A DNA stretch of 64,000 nt, from contig CM055191.1 of assembly GCA_029224185.1 (NCBI GenBank), positions 12,514,188-12,578,187 of the forward strand. Reading direction: 5' to 3'. Positions within the stretch are counted from its first letter, which is position 1. Every line of letters starts with the position of its first letter. Origin of the DNA: Karalla daura. Taxonomy: Eukaryota > Chordata > Actinopteri > Chaetodontiformes > Leiognathidae. Positions 23,130-33,500 of the stretch are shown here, piece by piece. The notes under the pieces were generated by a model. That model saw nothing but the letters and a program-made list of their open reading frames with translations. It was not told where the DNA came from and did no database searches. The position numbers and the translations under genes were made by a program.

Positions 23130-23400
23130 GGACCTTTATGTGTAGATGTATGTTTTCATGTTCTTCCCATGTTTCTGTGGAGTTGCTCTGGACATTCCAG
23201 TTTCCTCTCACAATCTCAAAACATGCATGCTTAGGTTCAGTGAGGATGGCCAATGGCCCAAGTTGTGAGTATAGGTGTGAATAGTGTGTTGCCTGTGATG
23301 GTCAGGTGACCTGTTCAGGGTGTACTACCTGTCTTCACCCTATGTGAGCTAGAGATGCTTCAGTTAAGGCACAAAACAACTAAAATGATGGATGATTAAA
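23130..23400 (+). repeat. Dispersed repeat copy B in tbrg4 intron 1
   Basis: Ordered words TTCATGTTCTTCCCATG, GTTTCCTCTCACA, AAACATGCATGCTTAGGTT, TAGGTGTGAATAG, GTGACCTGTTCAGGGTGTAC and ATGGATGATTA match copy E at 61450-61690 and are the reverse complement of copies A, C and D. Confidence 0.6.
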
Positions 23401-23479
23401 GGCTAAGCTCACTGTTGTTGCAACAACCTGTTCTTTCTAGTAATTGACTTCTCCACTTCTTGTTTAGGTCGGCTGTGGG

Positions 23480-23506
23480 ATGGTGAGATCAGCTGTTGAA
23501 GCGTGA
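23480..23506 (+). CDS. Upstream ORF (8 codons) in the tbrg4 leader
   Basis: In the second exon (acceptor before 23468), ATG GTG AGA ... GCG TGA encodes eight residues and closes 54 nt before the main start at 23561. A preceding start-stop pair lies in exon 1 at 22591-22596. Translation is not shown; it is a plausible regulatory uORF. Confidence 0.4.
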   Translation: MVRSAVEA

Positions 23507-23560
23507 GGAAGTTTTTCTCCCCTTTCCAACCTGTGGCCACTTTCCGGTCTCTCAAACGCG

Positions 23561-25957
23561 ATGGCAAGTCGTCTCTTGGGCAGATATGCCCGTGTGATCT
23601 GTCGGGCCTCCACCCAAGTCCCTGCTGCTGCTGCTGCAGCTGCTGCTGGTGCCACCGCCCGCCTGCCTCCGCCGGTGGCTGCACCTGCAGAAGTGCTCAG
23701 GGCTCAGGGATGGCCATGGACCACACATAGGTTAATGTGTGAGGGAAGGGCAGTCCCTAAAGAAGACAGTCATTCAGCCACAGTGACACACACCCAGCTG
23801 GACGAGTTGATGGAGAAAGCCTCAGTGCCAGAGGACGTCCTGCGGGCCTGGGAGGAGCATGGAGGAAGTGGCAATCAAGCAGCTAATGCCCTGGTTAAAT
23901 GGACTAAGTTGATGGTGAAGACGATAGGCAAGTTTAAAGATCAGTCACCGGAACTGATGAAGGATCCAAGGCTGGTGGATATGATGGGAGCCATCACACA
24001 GGAGGTAAGGAAGCCACAGAGAGATGGCCTAGCACTGCATGTTAGGTGTTCTGTTGTGCTTAAGACATGTATTGATCTGTGTATGTGTGTGTTTCCACCC
24101 AGCTGACCACGGTGTGGAACAATGCCCTCATATCTGTCTTACGAGCTTTCTGGATCATGGGCTTGCCCTCCGGTGACCCTGTGCTCAGTTCTGTGCAGAC
24201 GGAGGTTCTGTGGCGGGTCCGTAGGGTCTCACACAAGCAGCTGGGGCACCTGGTGGACTGGGGAGTCCACAGGAAGTCACAACAGGATGTGGCAATAGTG
24301 AATGCTGCTTTGAAGCAACTGGAGCTGCGCTGGACTGAGATCGATGATGTTAAAACTGTCACTGCCCTGATATCCAGAGGAAAATTCATATCACCCACCT
24401 TGATGGACAAGCTTGAGGACAAGGTATTAGAATGAACTGCTTGGGCATGCATGTTATCTTTAAACTTACCGCGTACGTGATGCAAGACCAGACCACTGAT
24501 CATATGTTGAAACATCACCCCGATAGGATATTTAATCAGAAGCGTAATCCTCCTGTTTGTCTGTGCTGCAGGCTCTGGAACTTGCAGAGGGCTTCACAGC
24601 AGACGACATCTGTAAAGTGTGTGTGTCTCTGGCAAGTCAGGGTCGCCGATCTGTCCCACTGCTCAGGGCTTTGTCCTATCACCTCCTGCAGAAGCCCTCG
24701 TCAGACTTCACCACTCAAATCATACTGAACATGGCTTTCGCATACGGTGAGAGTAACACTGTTGCCACATACAAATCAATCTTGGTCTGAACTGCTTCTT
24801 GCGTAGCTTTGTCTCTCGCCTTTGTGTATGGAGTTCTATAGAGTATAGTGTAGTGTTCAAAGCAGGCTGAGAAAATAATTTTTGTTGAAAGAAGGATTTA
24901 AAAGAAACTTCAAACTCTCATCCATAGGTACTTTGTACAAATATCTGCTCTCTGTAGATAGTTTTCTGTCCTTCACAAATCCTCAGAATGTTTTAATCCT
25001 AGAAAATTTGCTGCTACACCTTTTATATAGCTGACCACCTGATTTTCAAAGACAGAGTAGAAGATGCAAGCACCATCAGCTTGTCAGCTCAGTGTGTGCT
25101 GACATCTTTATCTTTGTACGTCTGCAGGGAAGTTGAACTTCCACCACACTCAGGTTTTTCAGCGAATGGCTGTAGAGCTGTTGCCCAGAGTCCCCAACCT
25201 CAACCCGGCCGAGGTTACACGCTTTGCTAAATCGCTGGGCTTCTTGAAATGGCTCCAGATCCCCCTCTTTGAGAGCTTCACTGAGGTCAGAACATTGTAA
25301 CTGTTTAACATCTCATTTCATTTATTAATATTTGAATAACCTCACTGTTGTGTATGCTCAACATGTTTGTGTTTTTTCACCAGCACTACTTAGCCAAGAG
25401 CCAGGACTACAGTACTCTTCAGCTCTGTAACCTGCTCATGACTTTCGCCAGACTGGATTTTCAGCCTGCTAAAGCAGAGGAGTTCTTTAACAAGGTACTA
25501 ATGGTGTTTTTTTTTCTTTTCCTGAGTGCAAATGGCTGATTCAACCGCCCCCCCCCCCCCCTTTAATCTTGACCCTGTGTATGGAATTTTACTTGCAGGT
25601 GCACCCTGTCCTGAAGGACTCTTTCTCAGACCTGGATCCATTTTTGCAGACAGATGTAGTTTGGTCCCTGTGTGTGCTTCAGCAGGCCAAGTCCCACTAC
25701 CTCACACCGCTCATACAACAGCACCACGTTGCCAAACTGTCAGGTATGAAGCAAAGCTGTGGGTGTCTAATATCCGAATACTTGCACTGAATCACTGTTT
25801 GAAGTTATGAGGGAAGCTTGTGCTCTTCTTAGGTAGAAAAGACTAGTGAACATGGTAAATTATACCTGATCAAACCTGGTACACATTAGCTAATATTTAT
25901 CCATTCATTATCTGACTTGCTTAGTACCCAGTGGTGTAGTGGGTGTCTGCTGGAGTC

Positions 25958-26050
<93 letters not shown>

Positions 26051-28049
26051 CCAGGGGCAATTTAGAGTCTCCAATCGACATAAACTTGCCTTTTTGCCTT
26101 TTGAGGAAAATGGGAGAACCTGGACCATTATGTTGTCATAATTTAAAAACAAAAAAAAAATGTTGTAATCGACTATCATTATTTTGTGTCTCGAGCTTCC
26201 CAGATGTAAATGAAAGATGATGAATAGAGGAATTCATCATGACAGTGCTCTTAATCCCCCCCCACCCTCCTTTAGCATATCCACTGTTCTAATTCATTTC
26301 AGTTGAAATCGCATTGACTCACTCAGACTGTATCTTGTTTGCATTTGCATGTCATAATGCATTCGGCTTGAGAGTGGGTGCCTTTTTTTTTTTTTAGGAT
26401 CACCCAAATTATGCAACTCTTTCTTATTTATTCTTCATTATCTGGAGCTGCTACTTGCTGCCAAACTCCAGCTCTGGCTCAGCAGATGGCAGTGCAGCAC
26501 TGAGAGATTCTCTCATGCAAAGCTCTTGATGTTGAAAACGTTTGACAATAATTGATGAGTTGACACCTCTCAATCTTCTCATCCTCTCCTCTGTGTGCAG
26601 AGGGCGGTCCAGTTAAAGTGGAGAACTACCGGTTGAAGCTTCTCCACATTGCTGCCACCCTCCAGTTGGAGTATCCGGGCTCCTCAGATTCTCTCTCCTC
26701 CATCCAGAGCGGCCTGTCCGTCTCATCTAGCAGCTCCACCCTCACCCCCCTGCAGAGCAGCCTCAGAGAGGCCCTGCTGAGTTTGGTGGGTGGAAAGACA
26801 GAGGCCCTTCGCACCGGCGTTTGCACCGTATATGGATGGACTATTGGTACGAGCATCCTAGTTGAAGAGCACATTTAGAACTGCAGCTTCGCAAGGCTTT
26901 TACACCCTATGCATCCCTCTTCACAGCTGAACTGTGAGGACTATGAGATTTCTCACAGCTGTCATGTCCTTCTCTGCAGATGGTGAACTGGTTGTGGACT
27001 GTGACAACAAACCAATTGACATGTCAAAGCTGGAAGCCCCTCATCTACCCAGTGGAGGAGGAAGGCAGGCACTACCTGCAGGGGCCCAACGGTAAGTCAC
27101 ACAGGGTTATTTTGCAATGTACTTTTACTTTCTTTTCTTCAAATGTTGCATCTACCGGCCTAAAGTAAGTTTGCACCTTGGTCCACTCATCTTCATCTGC
27201 TTTCAGCCTGGCGTTCGTGGCATGGGAGTTTCCAAACTTTGCCTCCAAGAGTAAAAATCTTCTGGGACGGTTCACCTTGATGAAGCGGCAGCTCAGTCTG
27301 GCCGGTTTAAGCACAGTGGAGGTAGGTTGAGGCAGGAGACAGGATCATCCATCTTTGCAGCGATGTTTGAGGCTGTGGTTTTTCTTTCAGTTCGTAACAA
27401 GAAAGTAACAAGAGATGGATTTTCCGCTATCCTTGCAGAGACCGTGAACTTCCCCAGTTTTTCATTCCACACCCACTAAACCCAGTTACAAAATGAGTTT
27501 TCTGAGACACTGTGTTTGCTGTGATAGTGAGTCATAATTCAGCAAAGAGAGGCAGAGTACAGTGCTGCTGCTGCTGTATCTGTCAGGCTCTGCAAACAAT
27601 AGGACCTAATACTTTGGTAGAGCTGAGAGTCAGGTGGGACCCGCTGCAGTCTGTGGTATAAATAGAGCTCCAGCTGCAGCTCTGCCTCATCTAGGCCGAT
27701 CCGAGCTCCCTCTCACTCCCTCTCTCTCTGATCTAGGACAGTGTCCTCAGCCAGCAGTAGTTTTAGTTGCCTCACAGGTTTGCAGTGCTGCAGCAGAGAA
27801 GTGTTTTTTAATCAGATGCCAGGAAACTGTGCATCATAATAATGGTCAAACAAACTGCAGTGTATTCTCGTAAGCACTGTTTGTTAGTGGAAGTTTACTT
27901 TCTCTTAAGCCCTTTGTAACACTCATTATCATGTTGTCCTTTCCCAGGTGCCATATTATGAGTGGCTGGAGCTGAAAACCGACTGGCAGAAACTGGGCTA
28001 CCTGAAGGACAAAATAGGCAAGGCTGTGGCTGCAGACATGGCCAAGTGA
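23561..28049 (+). CDS. tbrg4: FAST kinase domain-containing protein 4 (TBRG4), mitochondrial RNA regulator
   Basis: FASTK-family protein of the mitochondrial matrix that stabilises and processes subsets of mitochondrial mRNAs (family knowledge). Ten coding exons with matching phases: 23561-24004, 24103-24423, 24572-24746, 25128-25285, 25384-25494, 25599-25743, 26601-26846, 26980-27091, 27207-27321, 27948-28049 (TGA). They total 1929 nt, 642 aa; human TBRG4 is 631. The N terminus (MASRLLGRYARVICRAST, then an Ala run) is Arg-rich without acids, fitting a mitochondrial presequence. FAST_1/FAST_2 core words include SRRSVPLLRALSYHLLQKP-like sequence, VTRFAKSLGFLKW-like sequence and VVWSLCVLQQAK. 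The C-terminal RAP domain reads FVAWEFPNF...KNLLGRF...VPYYEWLELKTDWQKLGYL. The start at 23561 is the first ATG giving the presequence and follows two short uORFs. Orthology is strong because nacad follows, as in human. Confidence 0.95.
25548..25561 (+). repeat. C14 homopolymer before tbrg4 exon acceptor
   Basis: Fourteen consecutive C lie 37 nt upstream of the exon 25599-25743, between an ordinary pyrimidine tract and the donor of the previous exon. Confidence 0.95.
25890..26130 (-). repeat. Dispersed repeat copy C with (CA)43 core
   Basis: In the 857-bp tbrg4 intron 25744-26600. ATCCATTCATTATCTGACTTGC and GGTGTCTGCTGGAGTCACAG lead into a CA array at 25962-26047, then CCAGGGGCAATTTAGAGTCT, CCAATCGAC and GGAAAATGGGAGAACC. 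The order is the same as in copy D at 51690-51850. Confidence 0.68.
27207..28049 (+). other. tbrg4: RAP domain of tbrg4
   Basis: The last two exons (27207-27321 and 27948-28049) give about 72 residues ending ADMAK. They contain the RAP signature: W-E-F-P-N-F, a KNLLGRFTLMKRQL helix, and VPYYEWLELKTDWQKLGYLKDK. RAP domains are predicted RNA-binding, restriction-endonuclease-like folds. The 626-bp intron between the exons is the second largest in the gene. Confidence 0.85.
27552..27601 (+). ncRNA. Possible H/ACA-type 3' hairpin in a tbrg4 intron
   Basis: GCAGAG (27552-27557) pairs with CTCTGC (27588-27593), followed by ACA at 27596-27598 and three bases. That spacing is typical of an H/ACA snoRNA 3' end. 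Human TBRG4 introns host the SNORA5 family, which makes this intron (27322-27947) a reasonable place to look. No canonical ANANNA hinge box was found immediately upstream, so this is weak. Confidence 0.15.
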
Positions 28050-28528
28050 ACTCCTTCAGCAAATTTGCAGACTCGGCTAAATCAGAGCTTTCCCGACCAA
28101 ATGGTACCACGGGGAATACACTCAATCACACACACACACACGCACACACACACACACACACATATACCCACGTTCACACTTGGAGCAGAGCAGCATTGCA
28201 GGAAAGCTCTCTCTCGTACTTGCTGTCAAAAAGAAAAAAAAATCATATTTTTACTCCGGTTCCCTTGGCAACATGTAGGGCTTTCCCTGTTTCCATGGTG
28301 ATGACAAGCAAGGGTATTGAAGCCGGAGAAAAAGAGAGAAAGAGAGAGAAAGTGAAAGACAGAAATAAACAGAGTCCTATAGAAACAATACCATCAAGAG
28401 TGAAGACTTGCCTCTGAGGGACGTGTCAGAGCGGAGTCACTCGGACCATTTGAACACATTGTGCTTGCTATGTGAATAGATTGGAATAACTTATCTGTCT
28501 GTGAATGTGTGTTATGTCATGGAATAAA
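28050..28528 (+). promoter_or_regulatory. tbrg4: tbrg4 3' UTR with AATAAA signal
   Basis: The stop at 28047-28049 is followed by about 475 nt containing a CA patch at 28131-28162. A canonical AATAAA lies at 28523-28528. No other gene is visible. Confidence 0.65.
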
Positions 28529-30200
28529 TTGTTTTATTGACATTATTTGTCTGTTTTAGTTTCCTTTGTATTCAGACTCAAAATTGAAGACTACGATGAA
28601 CACATTTTTATGAGGGTGTGTACAGATGGGTTGGCAGGTTGCAATGGCCAGAGTGTGACATTCCCACAGTTTCACATTTCACGTCCAGCAGCTAGTGACA
28701 CACCTCTGACATACTGGTGTGAGTGCATCAGTCTTATGAGCAAGTGATAGAGCAAGTTTGATGAGGAATTTACTTGCATTGCTTTTGCTTTGACTTTATT
28801 TAGGCATTGATGTCACTGAATATGTCAGGTTGGAGGAATTGACAGTTTTGTGTATACTGAATATGTTTGTGGGACTGCATGCCTGCTTTTTAAATAGCAA
28901 CAGTATTATTAAAAGACAGCAAAGCTCAGAGTGTCGGATAAACACTCTGCTGACCTGAAAGTGCTTACACAACACCATGGGCGGCAGCAGACATGAGAGG
29001 CTGTGGAGTGGTGGAGAGGGAGAAACCAACAAATGGAGGCAGAAAGGAAACTAATTCAGGAGGGGTAACCAGAGGAGAACAAAAAGCCAGAGTGACTAAT
29101 AAGGGAACAGGAAATTGGACAAAAAGGCTTTGTCCATCTTATACCTCATCAAGCCAGAACAAATCAGAATCACATAGCCTCCGGCTCATTCTCCCCGGCA
29201 CATTCAGAGATCGATTGATGGAGTTGACAAAAGAACCCAGCTGGCACTTCCAGTATTGAGCTGTTTGGTGATTGTACCTCCTGTGAGCAGTATGCGTGCA
29301 GCCTGTTCAGGCAAAAATAATGAGCAGATCATAAGGGAGTACGTTTCCTTATGTCTGTATAATAAAATATGAACTGATAACTGATCTGAGGTGTGCGACT
29401 GGACACTGGAACTCTTGTTCACTTATTGTTTTTCTTATTTATAGTTTCTATATTTATTGGGGTCACATAAATTGCACCATTAGATACAATCCAGCTGCTT
29501 TCACTTCTGCTGAGTTGGCACTCCATCATGAGAAGTTTTGGGTTGCCATGGAAACTACACTCGCTGACCATTTGACTCAATGCTGCCACCCCCTCTGCAT
29601 CTCTCCATTGCCATGTATTTGCCCCCTCTCTTGTTGTCTCTACAGGGAGAGGAGGGTGGAGTTGCACAGGGGAGCTAAGATGGAGGGCAGAGACAGATGC
29701 CCAACCCTCAGGGATGTAATCAGAGCAGGAGGCAGTGAGCTCAATTAGCAGTACAGGTCTAGGTTTTTGTTTCTGCTCTTTGGAGTACCAGTGTTTTCAG
29801 TTTCCTTTCCTCCCCGACTGTCTCCTTTTCTGTGAATCCCCCTCCTTTCCAAGATTTCTCCAGCAAGCATCCTCTTGTTTTTGCAGTACTGCTCCCCTCC
29901 TTCAAGGTTGAGGGCAGCACTGAGAGAGTGCTGGAAATCTGCTGACATCATCTCACAGGGTCCAGTCATAGCTTGGCTGAAGGGGTGGGGAGGGGGGAAC
30001 AGAGAGGGAGGGAGGGAGGGCAACGGGAATTGGGCATCAAGGAAGAATACTGCAGCTCCCTCTGAGATTCTACACACACCCTGACACTGAGACACACACA
30101 GACACACACACACACACACACAAACACACACATGCACATATTCAGATGAACTGAATCATGAGGCTCTGAGACACACGCCCACAACAGCAGCATCACTGTG
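28529..30200. other. Intergenic region tbrg4-nacad
   Basis: Non-coding sequence with no supported exon. The right end near 30085-30330 has CA-, GA- and CT-rich simple sequence just ahead of the nacad start codon at 30532, so the nacad promoter and 5' UTR should lie in the last few hundred bases. I cannot place the start site. Confidence 0.5.
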
Positions 30201-30531
30201 CTGCATCAGAGAGAGAGAGAGTGAGACAGAGAGAGACTGAGAGGGAGAGGGCATATATTAGCATCTCTCACTCTTTTCTGTCTCTTTCTCTTGTTCTCTC
30301 ACTCTGTCTCACACACAAACACACACACACACAGACAGACAAGCACGTGCTGCAGGGAAGAGCTGAGTGCTGGGTCGCTGAGCATTCAGGTTCCCCCCTC
30401 CCTTCCCATCCCTTCATCTTCTTCTTCTCCTCTCTCCCTCTCTCACTCTCACTCCCTCTCCCTGTTCACCTTGTCTGTTCCGGCTGTATGGTTTATTGTT
30501 GCGTCAGAGCCAAGGAGAGCCAGCCACAAGC

Positions 30532-33500
30532 ATGCCGGGGGAGAGCGCTCACAGATCTGTCCCCACCGACAAACATCCTGAGCCAGGAGCTGAGGAGACG
30601 GGGCTCCCTGGACCAGGTAGGACCACAGGGGTTTGGGGGAGATGGAGGATTTTACAAACAGAGATCAGGATGTGATGGAGAGAATATGATGATGCAGAGC
30701 ATGAATATGATGGTGTTAAAGAGTCTGTTGCAGAAGGGGAGAAAAGAGAGAGTTTAAGATCAGAAGCATGACAAAGTACATTAGACACTTGGCTCTGCTT
30801 AAAACTGGCATCACCTCAGAGCTTTTCTATATGTTAGCATGTGCATACTGAGGATGCTGTGATTCAGCTTCCTTCCAGCCTCCAATCCAAACCACATGTA
30901 CACTCCTCCCTCCAGCTCTCAGCTATTAGCAGCCTCCCTGAAGCCTCCAGCACTGAACCACAAGCTCCCAACCCGCCTCTGTGCTCTCTGCATCACTAAA
31001 TCCCGATTAACAGGAAATTTCTAGTCTAAGTGCTGCACCCGACTTCACAATCTTTGTGTTATTGCCCTCCCTCCAGTACCCAGCATCTGTCCTCATCAGA
31101 CCCCAGCGCTGTCTTTCCTCCCTCCCTCTTCCTCATCCCTACCTTCAGCCCCCGGTGCCACCCCATCTGCATCCACATCCCCCAGCAATTTTTAGCGAGC
31201 TGTGAGGGCAGTGCAGGCTGGCTCCTCCCATCCCCCAGCCTCAGCAGGAACATGACACAGCAACATGGCAGCACTCTGCACTGTAGGAACACACAGGCAT
31301 CACAGCTTTCCATATTGTTGCCAACTGTTTTAATATCCTGGTAGTTATTTATTACGTTGCTGTTGTTAAATAGATACAGAGAAAAAAAAGAGGCATGATA
31401 GAGTAATTATGATTAGGAAAAAAAACGGTACGGGGAAGTTTGATTGGAGCTATAATGAGTGAGAATTCTTTCAGTGGAACAACGCGTTGTGTTTGCTGCA
31501 TCACAGTCTGTGTAGGTTGCATCTTTCAGTGGCTATTGTTGTAAACACTCCGACACTGATGATAGCTAACCACAATAGCTATCAAAAAACTCCCCGCTTT
31601 GTCTCTGCTGGAGCTGTTTTCAGTGGTTTGTTATCTGGGGATTTTCTGTGCTTTAGTTCCATCGTTAACCTGATGTGTTTTTACTGCCTTGAAATTATTT
31701 TAAGCTTTGTTGGCCTGAATCTTGGCAGAGAGGAGGGAGGAGCAAGAACTGATAGATGATCCAGTTTTGACTAATGGTCTGGACCATGTCATGAAAAAGG
31801 AGAAGCGCAGCGAGTGATTATGATAAGGCAGATTACGAGAAGAGTCCGGGACTTTTTGGGAAGTCTCTTCTTCGTGGCTCAATCAGAGGCGTAGCTGAAA
31901 CGGATGCTCCCCTTGGGGCTCACAGGCCAACGCTGCAGCCTCTGTGACGCAGCTCCAGTCTGCTCATCTCGCTGCGGCCTGCTCCTCGTACGGCAAGTTG
32001 GATGCTCCATTTTGCTGTGCCCCCCCCCCACCAGAAGAGACTTCCAGGCTGGGGCAGGAAAGAGTAGAGATGCAGAAATCTGTAGCAGAGAGACAAACAC
32101 TTCGATCCGAGAACAGCTCTTACACATGATTCCATTGCAGGGGAGGAAGTGAATAGTATTTCTGGAAATGTCACATGTGGTTAATGTTGTGCAGTATTTT
32201 CATAAAGACAGATGTAGCTTACAAATTGAATTTATTTCACATATGGTCACTAAAGCTGGGTGCTAGAGGACAAATTCAGTTCTTCTGAATCGATCATGTT
32301 AGATTGTGCTGTAGGTCTAAGTATAGACAGAGAGTTGATGTTTGTGTACGCCGAACTGTGCGTCCGACTGATTAATGGCAGGTTTAGTCTATGAAGCATG
32401 ACTCAGCATGTACACAAACACACCTTGAGCTTATTATTGGGGCAGTGATCAGGCACGGCTACTAAGTGCTGATGATTGCATCTTCTACTAGCACAGGCAG
32501 GGGAGCAGAACAGGAAGGGAGCAGAGGCAAAGGAAGTATACGACATAGAGGAATAAAAGAACATGGATGCAAGCAACTGAAAGAAGATGAAGCTTTGTCC
32601 ATATACAGTACATATATACAAAGTATAAGGTGGTTGGAGAGAAATTTACAAGAAAATAAAGGAGGGGACACATATCACAGATTGATTTAGTGACTGATAT
32701 ACTTCAGTTCCTGGCAGAGTAAGAGTGTCTGCGAGGGTGTGTGTCTGTGGCTGGCACGGAGCTGAGCCACTTGTGTGTTATAATGGCCAATCAGCATGTG
32801 GATTGAGGTCACCCTGGCAATGGCCCAGTTACGAGAGCAAATGAAGGTTCTGTCCCCTCCCTGTGTGTCATGTAGGAAGAGGCTACAGCATATCCCTTGG
32901 GGAAATTTGAGTGAATGTATAGCTTTGTCTTGTATCCATAGCCAATCTGATATATGAAAATCATGAAAGATGCACCGTATCCATAGCCAATCTGATAAAC
33001 GAAAATCATCAAAGATACACATTGGAACTAAGATGAGTACAGAGATGTTCTCCCTCCACTGGTTTTCCCTGTCTAGTTTCCACATAAGACTTCCTCCACT
33101 TACTCCTGACCCCATTTCCTTCATTCATTCTGTCATTTCAACTCAGTGATTTCTCTATTCCTGATGACAGTTACGGAGATGATAGCCTGGTCTACTAGGA
33201 CAAGCTGACAGAGAAAACCATAATATAACACCAGTTGCATTTTGCTTCTGGGGAGTTGTGCAGTTGTTCATGTGGATACAGAAAGAGAAAGATTGACAGA
33301 GAAAGAGGTTAAGTAAGTTACTGTAATATACACAGAGAAGCTTTTGTTTTCAGTTGCAGTTTCATTTACAGCCTCAGACAGGTTTATTCCATAGTTTAAG
33401 GAGAGTAAAGTAAGGAGATGACAGCTATTCAATATACCAATGGAACTTTGTTTGACATCTCTGTAGTATTCTCCAAGTTAGGGTGTAGAAAAGGAAATGT

